From: Bretschneidera sinensis
Lineage: Eukaryota > Streptophyta > Magnoliopsida > Brassicales > Akaniaceae
Direction: 5' to 3'
NCBI GenBank assembly: GCA_023935145.1
Contig: CM043702.1
Location: forward strand, 78,889,320-78,953,319
Length of the DNA stretch: 64,000 nt
In this document: one piece after another, positions 11,015 through 22,000 of the stretch
Position numbering within the stretch: the stretch's first letter is position 1
Layout: each line of letters opens with the position of its first letter
The notes under the pieces: generated by a model
Seen by the model: the letters and a program-made list of their open reading frames with translations, nothing else
What the model was told of the DNA's origin: nothing
Database searches by the model: none
Made by a program: the position numbers and the translations under genes

Positions 11015-12002
11015 TGTTGTTATTTATCTAAAGTTCAAGGAGGTTCAACCATGGTTTAAAATTGGTTAAATTCCAAACCAATTATGGGATTTCAAATTTT
11101 AGCAAGTTAGAAGGTTGCACACATATGTGTGCATCAATTTGGAGCATGAGAAGACCATGCGCACTAGTGTGCGCAGTTCTGCACCTAGGCAGAAACTAGT
11201 ATGCACAGCAGCTGAAGCAGGAAGGCACAGCACTAGTGTGCGGTGTGCCTTCCAGAGAGGCATGCCCCAGGACCGGGTGAGTGGTGCACCGCACAGCAAG
11301 CAGCTATACACTGTACAGAAGCTCTATCAGCACACTCTACCCTAGCAGTGCACCGCACCCTGCTGAGCGACGCACCGCTAGGCACACTCCTTTGCAAGCA
11401 TATAGGAGGCTTCAAGGCACTCCAAAACCCGTGCGCACAAGGCCAAAACGTACAACATAACTTGGAGATAAATGAAGGGTTAGGATTTCAAGGAAATCAA
11501 GATCAAAGGGGTGAGATAAATTCACAAGATTGTCCAAGAAATGGAAGGCTATAAAAGGGGTTCTCAAGCCTCACTTTTCAGATAGAACAACACATGAGAT
11601 TGATGTGACATTGTGAGATCAATTGTAAACACTTAGAGAGAATTGTGTAAGAGTGACAAACACAAGAGGGACTCTTTGTTAGGCTAGTTGTAAAGAAGAG
11701 AGAGTAGTATAGAGAGTTAGTTGTAATCTCCTTTCTTTTCTTCTTGTTTCTTCAAGACCATTGTGGGTTCTTGGAGAGGATTGCTGTAACTTTGTAAGAA
11801 CCATTGATTAGTGCAGAGAGTTCGGAGGAACTCACGGGGACATAGGCACATTGTCAAACCTCGACAACAATTGCTTGTCTTCTTTTCTTTCTTTGATTTT
11901 CTGTTCTTGAGTTCGATTGCTGAAATTCTTTCTACAAGTCACTCAAGACTTGGGTGTTTGGAAGATCACCACCTGGGCATCTTACTTAGGTGATTTCCAA
12001 CA
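11015..12002 (+). repeat. 3' LTR of copia1 (988 bp)
   Basis: It begins TGTTGTTATTTATCTAAAG and ends GATTTCCAACA, collinear with the 5' LTR and of identical length. TATAAAAG is at 11550-11557. The GC-rich U3 cluster is at about 11160-11390. Confidence 0.95.
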
Positions 12003-12285
12003 AATCATACACCTCTCAATGAGCTAATCAAAATACAGTATAAAGTTTGTTTTATTTTATTTAGCATAAGGTATTGTTTCTTGGCAATCACAACGGAGAG
12101 TCTCTGATAAAACTGGTCTCCCCCCACAATGGAATATTCACAAATAACTATTTTTGCCCATCAGCTTCAAACACAACAGCCTTTAAGGTAATAAATTTAT
12201 ATTCTATAGTGGACCTCATAATTATAGTCTACTTGGAAGATTTTCAAAAGATTGTACCACTTGCCAGAGTAAATAGATAGCCACT
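12003..12285. other. Unassigned flank right of copia1
   Basis: This continues the sequence left of copia1. It begins with the right TSD AATCA and ends at the C2 LTR. No coding signal is recognised on either strand. Confidence 0.55.
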
Positions 12286-13679
12286 TGATGAGAGTCATAA
12301 AATGCATCTTAACAGTACTTATTTGTTAGCATTTTAGGGTTGATCTAGGTTTGAATTACACTTTTATACCTTAACCATTCGAAAGTGTCATTCTTGGATT
12401 ATTGATCTATTTTGATGCATTTTCAGGTACTTTGAGTTTAAAAGAGATGGAAAAGTTATCGTAGCTTAAAGCACGATGCTTTGATACATATCGGAGTGAA
12501 GGCATGGTTGCGAAAGGACAAAATGAAGAGAAACCAAGTCTTTTATGTTCCATGCTACGGCCAAGAACCTCAAGCCTCACCCAACAGAACCATCAACTTC
12601 TCGGATAGGAAAAGGAGTGTGTGCGCCGTGGCCTCCAGAACCATGTCCAAAAGAATAAAGAAAGACCACCACCTCGCGTCGTGCCCTGGACTAGTGTGCA
12701 ACGTAGCCTTGCAGTGTGAGCCGTGGCCTAGAAGGGCTGGGCTGTGGCCTCCAGAAACTTGAAGAAAGCCAGTCAAAAGGTGAGCCGCGGCTTGGATTAG
12801 TGTACGCCGCGGTGCAAGCGCGATGCCCTGTTTCCTAATTAGAGTTTTAATGATAGTTTAGACCCGAAAATACCCTTGAACCTTTTGTATTATAAATAGA
12901 TCACTTAGGGTTTGATAAGGAGAAGGCCAAAATGTCGAAAAACTTAAGAAAGCTACTACATTATTCTCCATTACGGTGTTCAAGCATGAGCCCCATGGCC
13001 AATTAATCTCCAAGCAAGGCGAAATGATGAATTCTTAGGTGTAGTTGTTCTTATTTCTATTCTTGATTCAGTTGTAGTGTGGATTTATTGTTAAACATTG
13101 TTATGATTTACTCTTTGATTTAATTGGAATATTTTCTCTTAATCCGGTGAATGCATCTTTCTCCTCTATATGAGTCTAGTCATGCTCTTCTTATGTATAA
13201 TTGTTGGATGTGATTGATTCTGGTAGATTTATCTTTTAGGTTTTTCCATTACTGCGATATTGCCATTGAGATATATTGTCGTTTCTTGATAAATCTATAA
13301 GATAGGTCATGTGCACTTGAATCGAAAGTAAAGAGTACTTCATAGCAATTACATTAGGGTCTACATGTGCTTTGATCGAATATTTACCGATTGCTTGTTT
13401 GGGATGTGAAACTAGCAATCGAGATAAAAATAATTGAATCGAGGTTGGAATAAGGTAAAAAACCTAGGGAGGATTCCCGGAACCTTGTTATTTCTCCATT
13501 ATATTCTTCATTATATTTACACAACTATTTCACATTACTTCATTATCAAAACTCAGATTCTTTCATTTGATCTTTATCGTTCGTGTTAAGGTTTAAACTT
13601 TCCCTTGTAGAACGCTTTTCCTTGTGGGATCGACACCTCAGCTATACACAATAACCACGTGTTAATTTGAGCGTAATCA
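12286..13679 (+). repeat. 5' LTR of C2 (1394 bp)
   Basis: It begins TGATGAGAGTCATAAAATGC and ends GAGCGTAATCA. TATAAATA is at 12891-12898. U3 (about 12620-12825) has GC-rich copies of GCCGTGGCCT and GCCGCGGCTTGG. The LTR is collinear with the C3 LTR (60958-62450, minus strand), and with the C1 LTRs except that C1 has an extra ~205-bp U3 block. Confidence 0.9.
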
Positions 13680-13684
13680 AATTT

Positions 13685-13702
13685 TGGTGCTGTTGCCGGG
13701 GA
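13685..13702 (+). other. Primer-binding site of C2
   Basis: TGGTGCTGTTGCCGGGGA is complementary to the 3' end of plant tRNA-Asp with two mismatches (perfect match TGGCGCCGTTGCCGGGGA, seen in B2). Confidence 0.85.
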
Positions 13703-13885
13703 GACACGCTTAAGTACAAGGAAGTTTGTCAACTTTGAGACAAAACGGTAGAAGAATTGCTAGATAGTTTTTCTTTTCAGCAGTTTGTAAAGGTGGTAAC
13801 TTTGTTCCTTCTTTTAGCTTGCCGTATTATTTATTTATTTATTCTTTCTTTGTATAGTATTTTTATTATTATTTTGCGACCTTGC

Positions 13886-14188
13886 ATGCCTATATATAGA
13901 GACGCTTTAGGTAGATTTGCTTGTAGGCCTGTGTTAGAGTCAGAATTAAATTCTTTTTTAAATCCTTTATTTGACAATCCATCTAGTCCCGAAGAAATGA
14001 GTGAACACGAAGATCAACCCACTAGGATCCTTTAGGATTACCTCCACCCTACATGCATAGCCACACCATCATGCATCATGTTTCCAGTCAATACTCGCCA
14101 ACAAGATTTTAAAACATGAATGATACAATTACTCCCTACGTTTCATGGCTTGGAAAATGAAAACCCATATGTGCACATTAGGGAGTTT
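13886..14188 (+). pseudogene. C2 gag N-terminal fragment
   Basis: Translation from the ATG at 13886 gives PIYRDALGRFACRPVLESEL, then a stop after QPTRIL. A neighbouring frame then gives DYLHP, ATPSCIMFPVN, and MIQLLPTFHGLENENPYVH, the conserved gag opening also found in C1 and C3. It ends at the junction with copia2. There is no zinc knuckle or protease. Confidence 0.75.
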
Positions 14189-16098
14189 TCCACCCCACAT
14201 CTCCTCGGGAGTCTTAAGGTCCACAGTCCTAGAGGGTGATCTATTAACCAAATACGCAGCAATAGATACAATTTCCCCCAAAAAACATTTCGGTAACCCA
14301 GAGCTATAATCATGCACCAAACCTTATCCAAGAGGGTCATATTAATCCTCTCAGTGACTCCATTTTGCTGATGGATTTTTACAACTGTTCTATGTCTTAG
14401 AATCCCATTTAACCTACAGAATTTGTCAAATTCCTTATTAAAAAATTCTAAGCCATTACCGGTTCTCAAAACCTTAACTACCTTGCCCGTTTGAGTTTCT
14501 TCTAGCTTTTTCCACACCACAAATTTATTCAAAGTATCTGATTTATTTTTAAGCAAATAAACCCAAACCTTTCTAGAATAATCATCAATTAAAGAAAGAA
14601 AGTAAAGATTACCTCCTTGTGTTGGTGTTCTTTCTGGTCCCCAAAGATCAACATGAATATAGTCAAGAATACCCTTTGATTTGTGCACTTCGGTGTTGAA
14701 GCTAACCCGATGTTGCTTCCCATGAACACAACACTCGCAGAAATCAAGTTTTTCTACCTTTTCACTAGCAAGTAGACCATCCTTGCTGAAAATTTGTAGG
14801 CCCTTTTCGCTCATGTGTCCCAAGCGATTGTGCCAAAGAACCATCTTATCCATCATAGCCATCAAGCTTGCTGCTTGATCCTTGATGTCCGTGTCTCCAA
14901 TAATCTCATAGAGACCATCCTTTATTGCTGCTTTGATCACTACCAAAGATCCCTTAGTTACCTTGATATTTTCTCCCTCTAGTTTGTATGTGTACCCCAT
15001 GGAATCTAGCTGCCCCAATGAGATCAAATTTCTTCTCAAATCCTAAAGATATCTCACATTCTGCAGCAGCCTTGTAACTCCATCAAACATCTTCAATTGG
15101 ATGTCTCCTATTTCCCTCACTTGGCAAAAAGTATCGTTCCCCAATAAAACCTTTCCATCATTGGTTTCCTTGAAATTCTTGAACCAATCTCGGTGAGGGC
15201 ACATGTGATAAGTGCACCCGGAATCCAAGATCAATTTCTCGCTGCCCTGCCACTTGCTCATATATGAGCACACAACAAGAACATTGTCAGCCTCTCCATT
15301 GTTGGTATGGCTTCTTCCTTTCTCATCCATCATCATCTTCTTGCAATCTCTCTTGAAATGACCCTCCTTATTGCAGTAGTAGCATCATTTTCCTCCAAAG
15401 TTCGGTTTCGAATGTGATCTTCCATGGCTCTGCCCTCTACCCTTTGATTTGTCCTGGTAGTTGCTATAGATGTTACTACCAATCCGAGTTGCTGGCCTTC
15501 CTCTAATGAATAGTCCTTCTCCACTTGATCTTTCCCTCATCTTGGCTTTGAAATCATGAGCCCTTATAGCATTGATCACAATTTCCTTGGTTAGTGTTTC
15601 TCTTCCATATTCAATAGCATTAATCAAGCTTTCAAAACAATCAGGAAGAGAATTCAACAATATAACAACCAATTGTTCATCCGGGAATGTTATACTATAA
15701 CTAGTCAAATCTTGAACTAGTTTATTAAACATATCAAGATTATCTTGCAACTCTTTATTAGGATCCATTTTAAAAGCAAAGATTCGTTTCAGAATATAAA
15801 TTTTATTAGGGAGAGTCTTGGTAAGAAACAACTCATCTATTTTCTTTCAAATGATAGCTGGATCTTCCGAGTCTCCGCACTCCCTTGTTACACTATCCGA
15901 CATGTGCAGAAAGATGGTGCTATACGCCATCTTCTTCATCTTATTCCGCTGGAGCTCCATGATACTTGCGGGAAAATCGTCATCTTCTCCAATCGCCAAG
16001 TCCACCTTTTGTTGCATAAGAACCGCTTTGATTTTCCACTTCCAAAGGGTAAAGTCTTCCTTTCCATCAAACTTCTCAACAATGAAGTTTGAACCCAT
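14189..16098 (-). pseudogene. copia2 gag-protease-integrase fragment
   Basis: The ATG at 16096-16098 (minus strand) gives MGSNFIVEKFDGKEDFTLWK. The gag core and a damaged zinc-knuckle region (15385-15450) follow. Unlike copia1, the protease motif LDSGCTYHMC is intact (about 15210-15240). Integrase keeps HNRLGHMSEKGL, CECCVHGKQH, HVDLWGP and an altered RTGNGLEF (D to G). Several frameshifts and stops separate the parts near 15840, 15520, 15335 and 15040. RT and RNase H are missing because the fragment ends first. Confidence 0.85.
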
Positions 16099-16128
16099 CT
16101 CGCAGAAAAAATCCCAAGATTTATGCAG
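14189..16128 (-). mobile_element. copia2 fragment, reversed (leader to integrase C-terminal part)
   Basis: The minus strand carries a Tork-like polyprotein closely similar to copia3, from about 30 bp before the gag ATG to the KTPEEMWGGKLP segment after the integrase core. Both ends are broken: the distal end joins C2 gag in a 9-bp microhomology, and the leader end meets the first base of the copia3 5' LTR at 16129. No LTR or TSD belongs to it. Confidence 0.85.
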
Positions 16129-16468
16129 TGTTGGTATTTGTCTAAGCATTAAATGGTTACAAGGAAAAATGAAAAATCAGCATGGGTGTAGACCAGTGTG
16201 CGTGGCCCAACTCATTCTAGGGTGCGGCGCCCAATAAGGAGGAGTGCTGGAGGAGGTGTGTGCCATGGCTCAGCCTCCCCCAGGCCGCGACACCCATAAT
16301 GGATGCAAAATGGTGGAGTTTTAGCACACTCTAGGCCGTGGCTTGCCCTGTTCTAGGCCGCAGCTTGAAGGCACACTGATGCCTTTTGGTTCAGCCTTTT
16401 GTTAAGTGCGTGAGACAAAATGTATAGCTTCACTTATGATTGATGGAGGGCCATGGTTGATTGGTCAT
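16129..16468 (+). repeat. 5' LTR of copia3, part 1
   Basis: It starts TGTTGGTATTTGTCTAAGC, the same as the 3' LTR stub at 44792. It contains a GC-rich U3 cluster (about 16185-16375) with GTGCGGCGCCC and TAGGCCGCAGCTTG motifs. It is interrupted after 16468 by B1; 16464-16468 is the left GTCAT TSD. Confidence 0.9.
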
Positions 16469-17712
16469 TGTTGTGAGTTTTAAATTACTCACAAGCGCAC
16501 GAGTCGTTTGCAATATAGTGTGTGCAAGTGCGAGGTCGAATCCACAGGGAATTGCGTTGTGAAAGTATATTTTCAATCTAAACTAACTTTATCTTAACCT
16601 AGTTCCGAATTTTGAATGATAATTTGCAAAACAAATTAAAACTAAATTAAATTGATTTTAAAACTAATAATAAAAAGCACTAAGTTTTTCGAATCCACCC
16701 CACCGAAGTTAAGCATACATGTTCTAAAAATATAGCCTATCAAAACATTCAATGAATCCAACTATAAGACAAAAAACAAAGAATATCCCAACTAAACCAA
16801 AAGCACCCAATGTATCCGCTCTTAACAAATCACAAAGGGAATCCAATTTAATCGAAAAGCATTCAATGTATCCATCAGATGAAACACAAAGAAAATCCAA
16901 CAGACAATTTAAACTCAATCAATTATAAGATTAACTCAAATAATTGACAGAACATTTATACTAAAAATTGTCAGATTTGTACAAGCAAATCTGAACTACT
17001 ATGCCAAACAACGGCGGGGCTTCATCTTCAACCTTAGCTGAAGAGTCTAGCCACTCATAACTATAAAACTATAATAAAAAGTGCTAAACATTTAAACTAA
17101 AACAACTGAATATAAAGAAATAAATAAACAAATTTACATGGGAGAAATTCCACTCGCTGACGGGCGGCGCTTCCCCTCGTGGTAGCAATGCCTTCGGGAT
17201 CCACCAGAATGTTGGCGGACGTCCACCGGTAAACACCAAAGTGGCTCAGGAATTGTACTCTGAATTATGAAGCCAAATGGTGTTTATATAGGGGAAGTCA
17301 TGAAGCAAAATGGGTTACAGATTCGATGTGGGATACTGCCCGTGTGCGCTCGATCGCAGAATGGTGCGATCGATCGCATGTGCGCTCGATCGCATGTCTC
17401 GTGCGCACGATCGCATGTGCGCTCGATCGCATGTCTGTTATGATCGATTGCAGACGCACTGAACATCAACTATTTCGATGTGGGATGTTGACCTTGCGCT
17501 CGTTCATAGGCAGGTGCGCTCGATCGCGTATCTCGTGCGATCGAGTGCAATGTCTCCAGAAGCTTCAAATCTCCTGAAATGCTTCATTTTCTCCACAAAC
17601 CTGTAAAAATACAAAACACAAGAAAAACGTAAAATAAAGTAAAATACTACTAACTAAGAGCATAAAAAATATAAGTTAAGGGTCTAAAATATGCAATATT
17701 TAAGACTCATCA
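16469..17712 (-). repeat. 3' LTR of B1 (1244 bp)
   Basis: Plus-strand ends are TGTTGTGAG and GACTCATCA, so on the element strand it starts TGATGAGTC. It is nearly identical to the 5' LTR but exactly 16 bp longer, the difference being one extra GTGCGCTCGATCGCAT unit in the U3 array. Confidence 0.95.
17283..17544 (-). promoter_or_regulatory. U3 promoter of B1 3' LTR: CGATCG array and TATA box
   Basis: Copies of GTGCGCTCGATCGCA and related near-palindromes fill 17341-17544. Downstream on the element strand, CTATATAAA (complement of 17283-17291) is a good TATA box. The 5' LTR has the same layout (array 25567-25760, TATA 25509-25517). Repeated CpG-rich palindromes just upstream of a TATA box suggest enhancer units; their function is inferred. 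Confidence 0.7.
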
Positions 17713-18065
17713 AATACCCCCAAACTTATATTTTGCTAGTCCCTTAGCGAAACAAAATAAAAGACTCAATGAAAAACAAAGAACATAAAGATAAAGTAAT
17801 CACTCATGGTATCCAAAAATTTAAGGAGAACACATCACCATGATATTCATTCATGAGCAAGTTTAAAAAGATAAATCCATCTTCACAATAAATAGAAATG
17901 TTAAAATCTAATTACTTACAAAAGGCAGGATAAGGCATCACAAGTCTGACACTGTGTAAGGTGAATTAGCATATAAAAATGAAGCTTCCAAGTAACTCTA
18001 ATTTGTAAGGTCTCCATGTCTCAAGATTCACCAAATTTCCCATCAAAATGAACGAAAAAGGCATA

Positions 18066-18128
<63 letters not shown>
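18066..18128. repeat. (TA)n microsatellite, about 31 units
   Basis: An uninterrupted TA run is followed by a T-run, inside the B1 3' noncoding region. B2 and the A copies have a poly(A/T) run at the equivalent place but no long TA tract, so it probably expanded within B1. Confidence 0.97.
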
Positions 18129-18135
<7 letters not shown>

Positions 18136-18321
18136 TAATAAGGCACGGCTATGTTTAGTTCCCTTAAGCTTTCTAATTGACCCATGTAGCGAGTGTTGAG
18201 TCAATGACTCCCAAACCAGATGGTTTTAGGGCATTAGGTATACAGACACCCCTAAGGACTTACTAACTCGAGTCAAAAAGGCTACGAAAATAAACCGGCC
18301 TTAATACTACCAAGCAAAATT

Positions 18322-18377
18322 CCACCTTTTGATGTGAACACTCACTGCTTACTGAGGCAAGAGGTCCAGTTACTTAG
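18322..18377 (-). repeat. Hairpin-repeat unit of B1 (single copy)
   Basis: On the element strand it contains CTAAGTAACTGG, CCTCTTGCCTCAGTAAG, CAGTGAGTGTTCAC, TCAAAAGGTGG. A and B2 have two copies of this unit at the same place. Confidence 0.7.
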
Positions 18378-19039
18378 CAGAAAGTTTATTGATAATGAAA
18401 ATTTTTTTTTTTTTTCTGCTCAAGTGTTTATCCAACAAGTCATCCAGTTTCAGTTAAGATAAGGAAAAATACACATTAAAATCACGTGTCATACCTCACA
18501 TAATTTGTGCTAATGTGCTCGTGTTAGATTGGATCAAACATGTGAATTCTCAAAATGCCTAAAGTAGGTAACTAAATTTTTAAAAATTTATCACCAGATC
18601 ATGTGTTCAAAATGTTAAGCTCACCAATGACATCACATCACAGAAAATGTTTAGATCAACCAAAATTTCACGATAACATGAGCATGCATTTATCTCTATG
18701 ACAAAAAGACAACAAATTAGGACAAAGTGCGTGATGTGTCTCCCATACCCCCAAACTTAAATTACACATTGACCCCAATATGTGACTAATACGGAAAGAG
18801 CTGACCTGAGATATGGAGAACTATCTGGACTGGTATGGCTCATAGCATACCCCCAAACTTGAACTGAAGTACGCTTTGTCCCTAAAAAATAAAAACTGGA
18901 AAACAAAAAATACTGGAAACAAACATTAATCATAAAAATGCGAAATAATAAATAAACAAAAGAAAAGATAAGCTGTGGGGTGCCTCCCATGAGCGCTAAG
19001 TTTAACGTCTTCAGCCAGACTCTTCCTAGAATACTACAC

Positions 19040-22000
19040 TCAATCTGAGTAACTAGGATCGTCCAACAGTATCGTCTCAATGTCCGGACTCCTCAACTCT
19101 AAGAATGGTTTTAGCCTCTGTCCATTTACCTTGAAAGTATTACCATTCTTAGGATCCTCAATCTCGATGGCCCCATGAGGAAAAACCGATTGAATAATGA
19201 ATGGGCCTGACCATCGGGATTTGAGTTTGCCTGGAAAAAGATGCAGGCGCGAATTATAAAGAAGAACTTTCTGACCCGGCTCAAAAGCTCGTCTCAAAAT
19301 GTTTTGGTCATGAGTCTTCTTCATTTGTGCTTTGTATGATCGAGCACACTCATATGCATCATTCTGTAGCTCCTCTAATTCATTGAGTTGGAGCTTTCGT
19401 TGTGAGCTAGCCTTGGAAAGATTGAAATTTAGTTGCTTGACAGCCCAATACGCACGATGCTCTAATTCAACCGGAAGGTGACATGCCTTTCCATGTACAA
19501 TGCGATAGGGAGACATGCCAATTGGCGTCTTGAAGGCTGTCCGATATGCCCACAGTGCATCCGTCAATCGCAAAGACCAATCCTTTCTATTAGGGTTCAC
19601 AGTCTTTTCCAAAATTTGTTTGATCTCGCGATTTGAAATTTCCACTTGACCACTCGTCTGTGGGTAATATGGGGTGGCAACTTTGTGCGTGATGCAATAC
19701 TTCTTCATCAACTGCTCAAAGATCTTGTTGCAAAAGTGCTTACCTCCATCACTTATGATTGCTCGAGGCGTACCAAAACGAGCAAAAATAGTGTCTTTCA
19801 AGAACTGGACCACAACTCTGTGGTCATTGGTCTTGCACGCAACGGCCTCCACCCACTTGGACAGATAGTCCACAGCAACTAGAATGTATAAGTAGCCAAA
19901 GGAGTTTAGGAATGGTCCCATGAAATCAATGCCCCACACATCAAAAATCTCAACAATCAGAATAGGGTTGAGGGGCATCATATTTCTCCTAGAAAGACTC
20001 CCTAGCTTTTGGCAACGCTCACAAGATATACAGTAGGTGTGAGAGTCCCGGAACAGGGTAGGCCAATAAAATCCACACTGCAAAATCTTTGCAGCGGTCT
20101 TTTTAGCACTAAAATGGCCTCCACATGCATGATCATGACAAAAGGCGATGACATTAGATTGGTCATGCTCAGGAATACACCGTCTAATGATCTGATCAGG
20201 ACAATACTTGAACAGGTAAGGATCGTCCCAGAAAAAGTGTTTTACCATGGCCAAAAATTTTGATTTATCTTGCCTCCCCTAATGCAAGGGCATGTGTCTG
20301 GTGACAAGATAGTTCACTATGTCAGCAAACCATGGTGCGGGACTGTGAGCAATGTGCATCAATTGCTCATCAGGAAAGGTCTCAGAAATGGGAGTGGCAG
20401 CCTCACTGAATTCCACAATCAATCTAGGCAAATGGTCCGCCACCACATTTTTCGAACCTTTCTTATCCCGAATCTCAATGTCGAACTCTTGAAGTAGCAA
20501 GATCCATCGGTTAAGACGAGATTTAGCATCTTTTTTAGAGAAAAGATACTTCAATGCAGCATGGTCTGAGTAGATAATGACTTTAGATCCTAACAAGTAG
20601 GATCTGAACTTGTCTAATGCAAAAATGACTGCAAGCAACTCCTTCTCAGTGGTAGAGTAATTGAGTTGTGCGTCGTTTAGAGTTCGACTTGCATAATAGA
20701 TAGCATGGGGAAGTTTATCAACACGTTGCCCCAAAATAACTCCAACAGCATAGTCTGATGCGTCACACATAATCTCAAAAGGCACATCCCAGTTAGGTGG
20801 CTGAATAATGGGTGTGGACGTCAGAATTTTCTTCAGTTCTCCAAATGCTTTCTTACAATCCTCATCAAATAGAAATGGGGCATCTTTTTGCAACAACTTG
20901 CACAAGGGCCTGGCGATCTTGCTGAAATTCTGGATAAATCGCCTATAGAAACCTGCATGGCCCAGAAAAGATCGAACCTCTTTCACCATACGTGGGGGTG
21001 GAAGGCTGGAAATCAAATCCACCTTCGCTTTGTCGACCTCAATCCCTCGATGAGATACGATATGCCCCAGTACAATTCCTTACTTAACCATAAAATGGCA
21101 CTTCTCCCAATTAAGCACCAGGTTCTTCTCCTTGCACCGTACCAAAACCAAAGAGAGACGGTGCAGGCACTCCTCAAATGTTGAACCAAAGATGGAGAAG
21201 TCGTCCATGAAAATCTCCAAGAACCGCTCTACCATGTCAGAGAATATACTGACCATACACCGCTGAAAAGTGGCAGGTGCATTGCATAACCCAAAGGGCA
21301 TGCGACGGTAGGCGAAGGTCCCAAAAGGACAGGTAAATGTCGTCTTCTCCTGATCTTCGGGGTCCACGGGACCCTGGTTATATCCAGAATAACCATCCAA
21401 AAAGCAATAATACTCATGCCCAGCCAAACGCTCCACCATCTGATCAATAAATGGAAGTGGAAAGTGATCCTTCCTTGTGGCAATGTTCAGCTTACGGTAG
21501 TCTATACACACTCTCCACCCAGACTGCACACGGGTTGGCACCAACTCGTCGTCCTTATTCTTTACTACCGTTAGCCCAGCTCGCTTGGGCATGACATGAA
21601 TGGGGCTCACCCACTTGCTATTAGAGATGGGATAAATGATCCCTGCATCTAACAGCTTAATAACCTCTGCCCTCACAACCTCTTACATAGCAGGGTTGAG
21701 CCTTCTTTGCGGCTCCCTCGATGGCTTAGTATCTTCCTCCAAATGTATCCTATGCATCACCACCGAGGGGCTGATTCCCTTAATATCCTCAATGGTCCAG
21801 CCGATAGCTTCCTTGCGCTCTCTTAAAACATCTAATAATTTCTCCTCTTGAGCCTCTCCCAAATCTGAAGCTATTATCACAGGCAAACAGTATGCTGGAC
21901 CCAGGAACTTATACTTAAGATTATCCGGTAAAGGCTTAAGTTCCTTCTTTTGAGGTTCTGGTGACACCTTCTCCTCCTCCTCCTTGCTTTCTTGAGGATC

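Larger units (their letters stand above)
5678..12002 (+). mobile_element. Complete Ty1/copia Tork-like retrotransposon copia1
   Basis: Two 988-bp LTRs (5678-6665 and 11015-12002) flank a gag-pol region, with a tRNA-Met-type primer site, a polypurine tract and a perfect 5-bp TSD, AATCA (5673-5677 and 12003-12007). The pol order is protease, integrase, RT, RNase H, which defines copia. Equal LTR lengths and close LTR similarity suggest a fairly recent insertion, but the coding region carries several stops and frameshifts, so this copy is not autonomous now. Confidence 0.97.
12286..14188 (+). mobile_element. Athila-like element C2, 5' end only
   Basis: A full 5' LTR (12286-13679), a tRNA-Asp-type primer site and the start of gag are present. 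The element then stops abruptly in the gag segment ENPYVHIREF and joins reversed copia2 sequence. The join lies inside the shared string AGGGAGTTT (14180-14188), so the rest of C2 was lost in an end-joining event. Confidence 0.88.
17713..19039 (-). other. 3' noncoding region of B1
   Basis: On the element strand, after the stop at 19040: the conserved post-stop block (18971-19020), two internal polypurine-like AAGTTTGGGGGT motifs near 18850 and 18750, one hairpin-repeat unit (18322-18377), the (TA)n tract, and the true polypurine tract beside the LTR (17713-17728). No ORF with family similarity is seen. Confidence 0.75.

Noticed and set aside
16724..16918. 64-codon hydrophobic ORF in B1 LTRs, with a homologous frame in the B2 3' LTR
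   Set aside because: Between B1 and B2 most base changes alter the amino acid, and the upstream frame differs by an indel, so there is no sign of selection on a protein.
17341..17544. Resemblance of the CGATCG-rich array to the cyanobacterial HIP1 palindrome
   Set aside because: Coincidental octamer similarity; the array is a local repeat inside plant LTRs.
17713..19039. Envelope-like gene between B1 pol and 3' LTR
   Set aside because: The longest frame is about 100 codons, overlaps conserved noncoding motifs and lacks signal peptide and membrane pattern.
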